From Raineyella sp. LH-20 (GTDB lineage: Bacteria > Actinomycetota > Actinomycetes > Propionibacteriales > Propionibacteriaceae), in NCBI RefSeq assembly GCF_033110965.1, contig NZ_CP137003.1, positions 310,001 through 374,000 on the forward strand: DNA of 64,000 bases, read 5' to 3'. Both the position numbers and the translations under genes were made by a program. This document shows, piece by piece, positions 36,473 through 45,491 of the stretch. Below the pieces are notes generated by a model, which saw nothing but the letters and a program-made list of their open reading frames with translations, was not told where the DNA came from and made no database searches. The first letter of the stretch is position 1. The number at the start of each line of letters is the position of its first letter.

Positions 36473-37807
36473 ATGGCCGTCGAGAGCGCCCTGGCACGAG
36501 ACCTTTCCAACTGGGACCCGAACCGTGAGGAGACCTGGGACAACCGCCTGGCCTGGCGGACCCTGTGGATCACGACCTACTCGCTGATCCTGGCCTTCTG
36601 CACCTGGTACATCGTCTCCACCGTGGCTCCGCAGCTCAACAACGTCGGATTCCACCTGACCAAGGAGCAGCTCTACTGGCTCACCTCGATGCCCGGCCTG
36701 GCCGCCGGCATCATCCGGCTGATCTGGATGTTCCTGCCGCCGATCCTGGGCACCCGCAAGCTGGTCACCATCTCCTCACTGCTGTTGCTCATCCCGATGC
36801 TGGGCTGGACGTTCGCGGTGCGCGATTCCAGCACCTCGTACGGCACACTGCTGCTGCTCGCTTTCGCCTGTGGCATCGGCGGCGGCATCTTCTCCGGCTA
36901 CATGCCCTCCACCGGCTACTTCTTCCCCAAGAAGCGGGCGGGCACCGCGTTGGGCATCCAGGCCGGCATCGGCAACTTCGGCATGTCGATCATCCAGGTG
37001 CTCGGCCCGTGGGTGATGGGCTTCGGCCTTTTCGGCACGGCCTTCCTCACCCCGCAGGAGGCGGCCGGGCACCCGATCTGGCTGCACAACGTGGGCCTGG
37101 TGCTGGTGCCCTGGGTGGTCCTCGCCGCGGTGCTGGCGTTCTTCTTCCTCCGCGATGTGCCGATCAAGGCCAACATCCGCCAGCAGATCGACATCTTCGG
37201 CAACAGGAACACCTGGTTCCTGATGCTGATCTACCTGATGACCTTCGGCGCGTTCTCCGGGTTCGCCGCCCAGTTCGCCCTGCTGCTCAACAACACGTAC
37301 GGCATCACGTCGAAGTTCGTCCCGTCCGGCGGTGACGTCACCGGGCTGGTCGCCGGCGCCGCGTACGCCTTCCTGCCGCCGCTGATCGCCTCCGCGGTCC
37401 GGGTGGCCTGGGGGCCGCTGTGCGACCGGTTCGGCGGGGCGGTCTGGACCTTCGTCTCCGGCGTCGGGATGACCGTGTCGATCCTGGTGGCCGCGGCCTT
37501 CCTCAACCCCACCTCGCCCGACCAGTACAAGGGATTCCTGTGGGCGATGTTCGCGATGTTCTTCTTCGCGGGCATCGGCAACGCCGGCACGTTCAAGCAG
37601 ATGCCGATGATCATGCCGCCACGCCAGGCGGGTGGGGTGATCGGCTTCACCGCGGCGATCGCCTCCTTCGGCCCGTTCATCGTCGGCGTGGCGCTGGCCA
37701 ACCTGGCCAACCAGGCGTTCTTCATCGGCTGCGGGATCTTCTTCCTCTTCTGCACCGTCCTCACCTGGGTGATGTACGCCCGTCCGAAGGCACCCTTCCC
37801 CGGCTGA
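36473..37807 (+). CDS. narK: Nitrate/nitrite transporter NarK (MFS)
   Basis: NarK moves nitrate in and nitrite out across the cytoplasmic membrane. The ATG at 36473 follows GTGAGGA and gives 444 residues with twelve predicted helices. Family marks include the RxxW segment (GIIRLIWMFLPPILGTRK), the Gly-rich nitrate signature GIGGGIFSGYMPSTGYFFPKK with GIQAGIGNFG, and FAGIGNAGTFKQMPMI in the C-terminal half. It precedes narG by 52 bp on the same strand. Confidence 0.93.
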   Translation: MAVESALARDLSNWDPNREETWDNRLAWRTLWITTYSLILAFCTWYIVSTVAPQLNNVGFHLTKEQLYWLTSMPGLAAGIIRLIWMFLPPILGTRKLVTISSLLLLIPMLGWTFAVRDSSTSYGTLLLLAFACGIGGGIFSGYMPSTGYFFPKKRAGTALGIQAGIGNFGMSIIQVLGPWVMGFGLFGTAFLTPQEAAGHPIWLHNVGLVLVPWVVLAAVLAFFFLRDVPIKANIRQQIDIFGNRNTWFLMLIYLMTFGAFSGFAAQFALLLNNTYGITSKFVPSGGDVTGLVAGAAYAFLPPLIASAVRVAWGPLCDRFGGAVWTFVSGVGMTVSILVAAAFLNPTSPDQYKGFLWAMFAMFFFAGIGNAGTFKQMPMIMPPRQAGGVIGFTAAIASFGPFIVGVALANLANQAFFIGCGIFFLFCTVLTWVMYARPKAPFPG

Positions 37808-37859
37808 TCCGACCCCGGCAGCTCCCCGTCGATCCGCGCACCGCTGCGAAAGGACTCCC

Positions 37860-40800
37860 ATGACGACCCCTGCTTCTCCCGGAGGCCCCGCATCTCCCGA
37901 AGGCCCCGCATCTCCCGGAGGCGCCGCTTCTCCCGGCCGCGCCGCTTCTCCCGGCCCCGCATCTCCCGGAGGCGAGCCCGGGCACGCCGCCCAGCCGCTC
38001 AGCGACGACAACGGTCTGCTCGGGCTCGGCACCTTCTTCCGCCGCGGCATCGCTTCCGCCGACAAGCGCCAACTCTTCCTCACCGGTGGCCGGGAGGGTG
38101 ACGTCTTCTACCGCGACCGCTGGTCGCACGACAAGGTCGTACGGTCGACCCATGGGGTGAACTGCACCGGCTCGTGCTCGTGGAAGGTCTACGTCAAGGA
38201 CGGCATCATCACCTGGGAGGCGCAGCAGACCGACTATCCCGACACCGGCCCGGACCTGCCCGACTACGAGCCGCGCGGCTGTCCCCGCGGCGCAGCGTTC
38301 AGCTGGTACACCTACTCCCCCACCCGGGTGCGCTACCCGTACGCCCGCTCGGTGCTGTTGCGGCTGTGGAACGAGGCGAAGGCGGCCCACCCGGACCCGG
38401 TGGACGCCTGGGAGTCGATCGTCGAGGACCCGCAGAAGGCCCGGGCGTACAAGTCACAGCGCGGCAAGGGCGGGCTGGTCCGGATCAGCTGGGAGACGGC
38501 GAACGAGATCTCCGCCGCGGCGCACGTCTACACGATCAAGCGTTACGGGCCCGACCGGCTGGCCGGCTTCTCCGTCATCCCGGCGATGAGCCAGGTGTCG
38601 TACGGTGCCGGCACCCGCTTCTACTCGCTGCTCGGCGGCACCATCCTGTCGTTCTACGACTGGTACGCCGACCTGCCGATGGCCTCCCCGCAGGTCTTCG
38701 GCGACCAGACCGACGTCCCGGAGTCGGGCGACTGGTACAACAGCTCCTACCTGATGATGTGGGGCTCGAACGTCCCGGTGACCCGTACGCCGGACGCGCA
38801 CTTCATGACGGAGGTGCGCTACCGCGGCACCAAGGTGGTCTCGGTCTCCCCTGACTACGCCGACAACACGAAGTTCGCCGACGAGTGGATGGCGATCCAT
38901 CCGGGCACCGACGGGGCGCTCGGGCTGGCGATGGGCCACGTCATCCTGCGCGACTTCCACGTCGCCGAGCGCACCCCGTACTTCCTCGACTACCTGACGA
39001 AGTACACCGACTCCCCCTTCCTGGTGTCTCTGGAGGAGTACACCGCCCCGGACGGCACGGAGCGGACAGCGCCCGGGGCGAGGGCGTACGTCCCGGGCAA
39101 GTTCCTCACCGCCGAGGACCTGCCCGGGCACGCCGAGGAGGAGAACGCCGCGTTCCGTACGGTCCTCCTCGACCGTGACGGCACCCCACGGGTGCCGAAC
39201 GGCTCGCTCGGGCACCGCTTCGGGGCGTCCGGCGCCGGCCGGTGGAACCTCGACCTCGGTGACATCGACCCGCTGTTGTCGCTCCTCGACGGTGAAACGT
39301 ACGAGCCCGTCGAGCTGCTGCTCGCCCGCTTCGATGCGGTGCCGGCGGCCGGGGACGAGGACGGCCAGCACCTGGGCGGCGCGGCCGTGCACCGCCGCGG
39401 CGTCCCGGCCCGTCGGGTCGGCGACCGGCTGGTCACCACCGTCTACGACCTGATGCTGGCGCAGTACGGCGTGCAGCGCGCGGGCCTGCCCGGTGTCTGG
39501 CCGGACGGTGAGGATGACGAGGACGCGGTCGGCACGCCGGCCTGGGCGGAGTCGATCACCGGGGTGCCGGCAGCACAGATCACCCGGGTCGCCCGGGAGT
39601 TCGCCCGCAACGCCGCCGACAGTGGCGGCCGATCAATGATCCTGATGGGCGCCGGGACGAACCACTACTTCCACTCCGACACCATCTACCGGACGATGAT
39701 CGCGCTGGTGATGATGTGCGGCTGCCAGGGCCGCAACGGCGGCGGCTGGGCGCACTACGTCGGCCAGGAGAAGGTCCGCCCGATCACCGGCTTCCAGCAG
39801 TACGCCTTCGCGTTGGACTGGCAGCGGCCGACCCGGCACATGACGACCGCCTCGTACTGGTACCTGGCCACCGACCAGTGGCGCTACGACGGGTTGCCGG
39901 CGGACGCACTGCTCTCCCCGCTGGCCGGTGACCGGCTGCGTGGCCGGACCACCGCCGACACCCTGATGGAGGCGAACAAACGCGGCTGGATGCCGTCCTA
40001 CCCGACCTTCGACCGCAGTTCCCTGCAGCTGACCGACGATGCGGCCGCCGCCGGGATGGCGGCGCCGGCGTACGTCGTCGACCAGCTGCAGAAGGGCGAG
40101 CTGCACTTCGCCTGCGAGGACCCGGACAACCCGGAGAACTTCCCGCGGGTGGTCACCAACTGGCGGACCAACCTGATCGGCTCCTCGGCCAAGGGCGCGG
40201 AGTACTTCCACAAGCACCTGCTCGGCGCCACGAACGCGGTCCGGGCGGCCGAGTGCGGGCCGGACCGGCGCCCGCTCGACATGGTGTGGCGGGACGAGGC
40301 GGCGACCGGCAAGGTCGACCTGTTCGTCACGATGGACTTCCGGATGACCTCGACGACGCTGCACTCCGACCTGGTCCTGCCGGCGGCGACCTGGTACGAG
40401 AAGCACGACATCTCGACCACCGACATGCACCCGTTCATCCACTCCTTCAACCCGGCGATCGCGCCGCCGTGGGAGTCGCGGACCGACTACGAGGTGTTCC
40501 GGGAGCTCGCCGGCGCGGTCTCCGAGCTGGCGAGGACCCACCTCGGCACCCGTCGCGACCTGCTCGCGGCACCGCTGAACCACGACACCCCGGACGCGAT
40601 GGGGATGCCGCACGGCGCGACGAAGCCGTACGCCGAGACGCCGATGGTGCCCGGGGTGACGATGCCGAAGCTGATCACCGTCGAGCGGGACTACACCGCG
40701 ATCCGGGCCAAGTTCGACACCATCGGGCCGCTGCCGGAGAAGGCCGGGATGGCGATCAAGGGGGTGCTGCTGCATCCCGAGCAGGAGATCGCCGAGCTGG

Positions 40801-41741
40801 CACGGATGAACGGCGTCGCCCGCACCGGGCCGTGCGCCGGCCGGCCGCTGGTCGACACCGATGTCAAGGCGGCCGAGATGATCCTGCGACTGTCCGGCAC
40901 CTCGAACGGGCACCTGGCCACCCAGGGCTTCGAGACGCTGGAGCAGCGCACCGGCACCCGGCTCTCCGATCTGGCGGCCGAGAACGAGGGCCGGCGGATC
41001 ACCTTCGCCGACACCGCCCAGCAGCCCCAGCCGGTGATCACGTCCCCGGAGTGGTCCGGCTCGGAGACCGGCGGGCGGCGCTACTCGGCTTTCGTGCAGA
41101 ACGTCGAGCGGGACAAGCCGTGGCACACGCTGACCGGCCGGATGCACTTCTTCCTCGACCACGACTGGATGGCCGATCTCGGCGAGAACCTGCCGACCTT
41201 CAAGCCGCCGCTGGACATGCACCGGCTCTTCGGCGACGCGAAGCTCGGCTCCGCGGTGCCCTCGGGCGCCGCGTCCGGCGGCGTCGAGGTCGGGGTGCGC
41301 TACCTCACCCCGCACAACAAGTGGTCGATCCACTCCGAATACCAGGACAACCTCTACATGCTCTCGCTGAGCCGGGGTGGCCCCAACATCTGGATGTCCC
41401 CGGCGGACGCGGCGAAGATCGGGGTCAAGGACAACGACTGGGTCGAGTCGTACAACCGCAACGGCGTCGTGGTCGCCCGCGCGGTCGTCTCCCACCGGAT
41501 GCCGGAGGGGACGGTCTTCCTGCACCACGCCACCGAGCGGACCGTCGACGTGCCCCGGTCGGAGACCTCCGGCACCCGCGGCGGCATCCACAACGCCCTG
41601 ACCCGGGTGTTGATGAAACCGACCCACCTGATCGGCGGCTACGCCCAGCACGCGTACGCCTTCAACTACGTCGGTCCGACCGGCAACCAGCGCGACGAGG
41701 TCACCGTCATCCGTCGCCGCAGCCAGGAGGTGCAGTACTGA
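37860..41741 (+). CDS. narG: Respiratory nitrate reductase alpha subunit NarG
   Basis: NarG holds the Mo-bisMGD site that reduces nitrate to nitrite at the cytoplasmic face. At 1293 residues it is of full length plus an unusual N-terminus: residues 1-45 are repeats of ASPGGP-type units (Ala, Ser, Pro, Gly). The mature part has the FS0 ligands His-Cys (STHGVNCTGSCSWKVYVKDG ... RGCPRGA), and SYLMMWGSNVPVTRTPDAHF with the Asp that ligates Mo. No cleavable signal peptide is expected. The C-terminal segment (HNKWSIHSEYQDNL, MPEGTVFLHHATERTV) matches the cofactor-binding domain. It ends TGATG, overlapping narH by one base. Confidence 0.97.
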   Translation: MTTPASPGGPASPEGPASPGGAASPGRAASPGPASPGGEPGHAAQPLSDDNGLLGLGTFFRRGIASADKRQLFLTGGREGDVFYRDRWSHDKVVRSTHGVNCTGSCSWKVYVKDGIITWEAQQTDYPDTGPDLPDYEPRGCPRGAAFSWYTYSPTRVRYPYARSVLLRLWNEAKAAHPDPVDAWESIVEDPQKARAYKSQRGKGGLVRISWETANEISAAAHVYTIKRYGPDRLAGFSVIPAMSQVSYGAGTRFYSLLGGTILSFYDWYADLPMASPQVFGDQTDVPESGDWYNSSYLMMWGSNVPVTRTPDAHFMTEVRYRGTKVVSVSPDYADNTKFADEWMAIHPGTDGALGLAMGHVILRDFHVAERTPYFLDYLTKYTDSPFLVSLEEYTAPDGTERTAPGARAYVPGKFLTAEDLPGHAEEENAAFRTVLLDRDGTPRVPNGSLGHRFGASGAGRWNLDLGDIDPLLSLLDGETYEPVELLLARFDAVPAAGDEDGQHLGGAAVHRRGVPARRVGDRLVTTVYDLMLAQYGVQRAGLPGVWPDGEDDEDAVGTPAWAESITGVPAAQITRVAREFARNAADSGGRSMILMGAGTNHYFHSDTIYRTMIALVMMCGCQGRNGGGWAHYVGQEKVRPITGFQQYAFALDWQRPTRHMTTASYWYLATDQWRYDGLPADALLSPLAGDRLRGRTTADTLMEANKRGWMPSYPTFDRSSLQLTDDAAAAGMAAPAYVVDQLQKGELHFACEDPDNPENFPRVVTNWRTNLIGSSAKGAEYFHKHLLGATNAVRAAECGPDRRPLDMVWRDEAATGKVDLFVTMDFRMTSTTLHSDLVLPAATWYEKHDISTTDMHPFIHSFNPAIAPPWESRTDYEVFRELAGAVSELARTHLGTRRDLLAAPLNHDTPDAMGMPHGATKPYAETPMVPGVTMPKLITVERDYTAIRAKFDTIGPLPEKAGMAIKGVLLHPEQEIAELARMNGVARTGPCAGRPLVDTDVKAAEMILRLSGTSNGHLATQGFETLEQRTGTRLSDLAAENEGRRITFADTAQQPQPVITSPEWSGSETGGRRYSAFVQNVERDKPWHTLTGRMHFFLDHDWMADLGENLPTFKPPLDMHRLFGDAKLGSAVPSGAASGGVEVGVRYLTPHNKWSIHSEYQDNLYMLSLSRGGPNIWMSPADAAKIGVKDNDWVESYNRNGVVVARAVVSHRMPEGTVFLHHATERTVDVPRSETSGTRGGIHNALTRVLMKPTHLIGGYAQHAYAFNYVGPTGNQRDEVTVIRRRSQEVQY

Positions 41742-43375
41742 TGCGGATCATGGCCCAGATGGCGATGGTGATGAACCTCGACAAGTGCATCGGGTGCCAC
41801 ACGTGTTCGGTCACCTGCAAGCAGGCGTGGACGAACCGGTCGGGCCTGGAGTACGTCTGGTTCAACAACGTCGAGACCCGCCCCGGTCTCGGCTACCCCC
41901 GGACGTACGAGGACCAGGAGCGGTGGAAGGGCGGCTGGGTGCGGCTGCCGAACGGCCGGATCCGGCCCCGTGCCGGCGGCCGGCTGCGCAAGCTGGCGAC
42001 GATCTTCTACAACCCTGACCTGCCGCGGATCGCCGACTACTACGAGCCGTGGACGTACGACTACGACATGCTGTTGCGGGCTCCGGCGGACTCTCCGCAC
42101 GTCCCGGTCGCCCGGCCGCGCTCGCTGATCACCGGCGAGGAGATGAAGATCTCCTGGTCGGCCAACTGGGACGACGACCTCGCCGGCTCGCAGGAGATCG
42201 CCGTCAACGACCCGATCCTGGCGAAGATGAACGAGGAGGTCCGGCTCGAGTACGAGAAGACCTTCATGTTCTACCTGCCGCGGATCTGCGAGCACTGCCT
42301 CAACCCGTCGTGCGTCGCCTCCTGCCCGTCCGGCGCGATGTACAAGCGGGTGGAGGACGGCATCGTGCTGGTCGACCAGGACCAGTGCCGGGGCTGGCGG
42401 ATGTGCGTGTCCGGCTGCCCGTACAAGAAGGTCTACTTCAACCACCGCACCGGCAAGGCGGAGAAGTGCACCCTCTGCTACCCGCGCCTGGAGGAGGGGC
42501 TGCCGACGGTCTGTTCGGAGACCTGCGTCGGACGGCTGCGCTACCTCGGCATCGTGCTGTACGACGCCGACAGGGTCACTGCGGCGGCCTCGGTCGAGGA
42601 CGAGCACGACCTGCTCGAGGCGCAACGTCGCTGCTTCCTCGATCCGCACGATCCGGCGGTGCAGCGGGCCGCGGCGGCGGCCGGGATCCCGCACGACTGG
42701 ATCGAGGCGGCGCAGCGCTCGCCGGTCTGGCGGCTGATCCACGACTACGAGGTGGCGCTGCCGCTGCACCCGGAGTACCGCACGCTGCCGATGGTCTGGT
42801 ACGTCCCGCCGCTGTCGCCGATCGTCGACGAGGTGTCCCGGACGGGCAACGACGCGGAGGACCACCAGGTGCTGCTCACCGCGCTGTCGACGATGCGGAT
42901 CCCGCTGGCCTACCTGGCCGAGTTGTTCACCGCGGGCGACACCCGGCCGGTAGAGCTGGCGCTGCGCCGGCTCGCCGCGATGCGCTCGTACATGCGCGAC
43001 CTCACCCTCGGCGGGCAGCCGCAGGAGGAGATCGCCGCCGCGGTCGGGACGACCGGGCAGGAGCTCGAGGACATGTACCGGCTGCTCGCCATCGCCGACT
43101 ACGACGAGCGCTACGTCATCCCCAGCACGCACGGGGAGATCGGCCGGGCGATGGCCGAGGTCGATCCGATGGGCTGCTCGTTGGACGGCCCCGAGGGGAT
43201 CGGCATGAACGGTCCGGGCCTGGCCGCGGCGGGGCACGCGCACGGCGCGGCGCGGACGACGGAGGGGCCCGGCGGGGCACGGCGGGTCCGGCTCGCCCTC
43301 AGCCGCCGCGACGACCTCGACGGCTATCCCGGCCAGCACCCCGGACGGCCCGGTCTCGCCGGAGGTGCGCGGTGA
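41741..43375 (+). CDS. narH: Respiratory nitrate reductase beta subunit NarH
   Basis: NarH passes electrons from NarI to NarG through four iron-sulfur clusters. The ATG at 41741 gives 544 residues. Cys clusters are visible in order: NLDKCIGCHTCSVTCKQAW (cluster 1), CEHCLNPSCVASCPSGAM, CRGWRMCVSGCPYKKVYFNH (Trp in place of one Cys, as expected for the 3Fe-4S cluster) and CTLCYPRLEEGLPTVCSETCVGR. The last 45 residues (AHGAARTTEGPGG...) go beyond the conserved fold and are Gly/Arg-rich. Stop overlaps the GTG of narJ. Confidence 0.97.
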   Translation: MRIMAQMAMVMNLDKCIGCHTCSVTCKQAWTNRSGLEYVWFNNVETRPGLGYPRTYEDQERWKGGWVRLPNGRIRPRAGGRLRKLATIFYNPDLPRIADYYEPWTYDYDMLLRAPADSPHVPVARPRSLITGEEMKISWSANWDDDLAGSQEIAVNDPILAKMNEEVRLEYEKTFMFYLPRICEHCLNPSCVASCPSGAMYKRVEDGIVLVDQDQCRGWRMCVSGCPYKKVYFNHRTGKAEKCTLCYPRLEEGLPTVCSETCVGRLRYLGIVLYDADRVTAAASVEDEHDLLEAQRRCFLDPHDPAVQRAAAAAGIPHDWIEAAQRSPVWRLIHDYEVALPLHPEYRTLPMVWYVPPLSPIVDEVSRTGNDAEDHQVLLTALSTMRIPLAYLAELFTAGDTRPVELALRRLAAMRSYMRDLTLGGQPQEEIAAAVGTTGQELEDMYRLLAIADYDERYVIPSTHGEIGRAMAEVDPMGCSLDGPEGIGMNGPGLAAAGHAHGAARTTEGPGGARRVRLALSRRDDLDGYPGQHPGRPGLAGGAR

Positions 43376-44094
43376 GTCTCCCCGGTATCGGACGCGGCGG
43401 CTTCCTCGGCCGACCCCGCCAGACGCCCCGGCCGCCGGTCCCGCACACCGCGCGGCAGCGAGCCGTCACCCACATGGCCGCCGCGGTGCTGCTCGGCTAT
43501 CCCGACGCGGACACCGTGGCCAAGTACCCGGCGATCGCCGCCGAACTGCCGACCCTGCCCGCCCCGTTGGCGGACCGCCTCGACACCTTCCTGGCGCACG
43601 CCGAGCACGTCGGGGCCGACCGGCTGGCCCAGGCGTACGTCGAGACCTTCGACCTCAAGCGGAAGTGCTCGCTCTACCTGTCGTACTTCCTCACCGGCGA
43701 CACCCGCAAGCGCGGCACCGCCCTGGTGACGTTCCTCGAGGTGTACCGGGCCGCGGGCTTCGAGTTCGATGCCCGGGAGCTGCCCGACTTCCTGCCCGTG
43801 GTGTTGGAGTTCTCCGCGCTCGGTGACCCCGAGTTGGCCGGGGTGCTGCTCAGCTCGCACCGGGAGGGCCTGGAGGTGCTGCGGGAGGCCCTCGCGGCGA
43901 CGGGCAGCCCGTGGACCGGGGTGGTCGAGGCCGTCACCCTCACCCTGCCGCACGTCGACGAGCGGACTCGTCGACGCACCCTCGATCTGATCGCCGGCGG
44001 CCCGCCGGCCGAGATGGTCGGCGCGGACGCCCTGGGACCGGGCGAGCCGCTGGTCGTCCCCCCACCGACCCTTCCCAGGAGTGATCGATCATGA
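43372..44094 (+). CDS. narJ: Nitrate reductase assembly chaperone NarJ
   Basis: NarJ binds the N-terminus of apo-NarG and helps insert the Mo cofactor and FS0. The GTG at 43372 overlaps the narH stop (GTGA) and gives 240 residues. The family segment KRKCSLYLSYFLTGDTRKRGTALVTFLEVYRAAGFE lies at about 100-135, and ELPDFLPVVLEFSALGD follows. An N-terminal extension of 35 residues is basic and Pro-rich. Its stop overlaps the narI start by 4 bases. Confidence 0.95.
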   Translation: MSLPGIGRGGFLGRPRQTPRPPVPHTARQRAVTHMAAAVLLGYPDADTVAKYPAIAAELPTLPAPLADRLDTFLAHAEHVGADRLAQAYVETFDLKRKCSLYLSYFLTGDTRKRGTALVTFLEVYRAAGFEFDARELPDFLPVVLEFSALGDPELAGVLLSSHREGLEVLREALAATGSPWTGVVEAVTLTLPHVDERTRRRTLDLIAGGPPAEMVGADALGPGEPLVVPPPTLPRSDRS

Positions 44095-44891
44095 GCACCC
44101 TCGACGCGATGCTGTGGATCGCCTACCCGTACGTCTGCCTCACCATGCTGGTCGTCGGCACCGTCTGGCGCTGGCGGCACGACAAGTTCGGCTGGACCAC
44201 CCGCTCCTCGGAGCTGTACGAGAGCCGGATGCTGCGGCTCGGCTCGCCGCTGTTCCACTACGGCATCCTCGCCGTCGCCGCCGGCCACCTGCTGGGCCTG
44301 GTCATCCCGAAGACCTGGACCGAGGCGATCGGCCTGCACGAAGGGGCCTACCACCTGATCGCCACCCTCGGCGGCGGGCTGGCCGGTCTGGCCGCCGGGG
44401 TCGGTCTCGTCCTGCTCATCGTCCGGCGGCGCTTCGTGCACGGCGTCTTCCAGGCCACCACCCGCAACGACAAGGTCATGTACGTGTTGCTGGCGCTGCC
44501 GGTGCTGCTCGGCATCGTCGCGACGCTGCTGCACCAGGTGTTCGGCAGCGGTGAGGGCTACGACTACCGCGAGACCATCTCGCCGTGGCTGCGGTCGCTG
44601 TTCGTCCTGCAGCCACGTGCCGCGCTGATGGCGGACGTGCCGCTGGCGTTCCAACTGCACGTGATCGCGGCGTTCCTGCTCTTCGCGGTGTGGCCTTACA
44701 CCCGGCTGGTGCACGCCTTCTCGGTGCCGCTGGGCTACCCGACCCGGCCGTACATCGTCTATCGCTCCCGCGCCGCCGATCCGGTGATCCGGCGGCCCGA
44801 CCGCGGCTGGGAACCGATCGTCGGCCCGGTGTCGCTGGACCGTTCCCGCGGCGGCGCCGTGCATCCGGAGCAGGAACAGCGACGCCGCTGA
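44091..44891 (+). CDS. narI: Respiratory nitrate reductase gamma subunit NarI
   Basis: NarI is the di-heme cytochrome b that oxidises menaquinol and anchors NarGH to the membrane. The 266 residues have five transmembrane helices. Heme-ligand His candidates are in SPLFHYGILAVAAGHLLGL and in the pair LAFQLHVIAAFLLFAVWPYTRLVHAFSVP. The last 50 residues are polar and cytoplasmic. Fourth gene of the narGHJI operon, all joined by overlaps of 1-4 bases. Confidence 0.96.
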   Translation: MSTLDAMLWIAYPYVCLTMLVVGTVWRWRHDKFGWTTRSSELYESRMLRLGSPLFHYGILAVAAGHLLGLVIPKTWTEAIGLHEGAYHLIATLGGGLAGLAAGVGLVLLIVRRRFVHGVFQATTRNDKVMYVLLALPVLLGIVATLLHQVFGSGEGYDYRETISPWLRSLFVLQPRAALMADVPLAFQLHVIAAFLLFAVWPYTRLVHAFSVPLGYPTRPYIVYRSRAADPVIRRPDRGWEPIVGPVSLDRSRGGAVHPEQEQRRR

Positions 44892-44918
44892 TCACCCGGA
44901 CCGATTACCCTGGGGGGT

Positions 44919-45482
44919 ATGTCACGCCACCTGTATCTGATGCGCCACGGCCAGGTCGAGGCCGACTCGCCCGCCTCGGACAAGCAGCGCCCGCTCAGCG
45001 CGCTCGGCCGGCAACAGGCCGTCGACGCCGGCGCGCTGCTGGCCGACCGCGGCATCGGCGTGGTGATGAGCTCCACCGCCGAGCGCTGCCGGCAGACCGT
45101 CGCCGGACTGGACCTGCCCGGTGCGCCGCGGCTGGAGTTCCAGGAGGCGCTCTATCTGGCCGATGTCGAGACGCTGCTGGAGCGGATCGGTGAGATCGAG
45201 GACGAGGTGACCGCGCTGCTGGTGGTCGGTCACTCCCCCGGTCTGCCGGCGCTGGCCGCCGAGCTGTCGTACGACGCCGACCACGGCGACGCCGACGCCC
45301 AACGCTGTGCCTTCCCGGTGTCCTCAGTCACCGAGATCGAGGTGCCCGGCAGCTGGTCCTCCCTGGCCGAGGGCGACCGGGAGGGCGTACGCCTCGTCGG
45401 CACCGTCGGAGCTTCCGGGGCGTACGGAGCTTCCGGGGCGTACGGAGCTTCCGGAGCGTACGGGGCGCCCGCGAGCTGCTGA
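44919..45482 (+). CDS. SixA-like histidine phosphatase with C-terminal repeat
   Basis: The histidine phosphatase core is residues 1-155: LYLMRHGQVEAD with the catalytic RHG at 9-11, MSSTAERCRQTVAGL, and VVGHSPGLPALAAEL with the second His. Family members such as SixA dephosphorylate phosphohistidine in proteins; the substrate here is unknown. The last 24 residues are three tandem copies of GASGAY and a partial fourth, from a perfect or near-perfect 18-bp DNA repeat. The tail looks unstructured and could vary in length. It lies 27 bp after narI and may be in the same operon; the CDF gene converges on it, 9 bp away. Confidence 0.87.
   Translation: MSRHLYLMRHGQVEADSPASDKQRPLSALGRQQAVDAGALLADRGIGVVMSSTAERCRQTVAGLDLPGAPRLEFQEALYLADVETLLERIGEIEDEVTALLVVGHSPGLPALAAELSYDADHGDADAQRCAFPVSSVTEIEVPGSWSSLAEGDREGVRLVGTVGASGAYGASGAYGASGAYGAPASC
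45408..45461. repeat. Three 18-bp in-frame tandem repeats with GCGTACGGA core
   Basis: Units GGAGCTTCCGGGGCGTAC at 45408-45425 and 45426-45443 are identical; the third (45444-45461) differs at one base. They encode the GASGAY repeats of the phosphatase C-terminus. Confidence 0.9.
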
Positions 45483-45491
45483 CCCGGCCGG

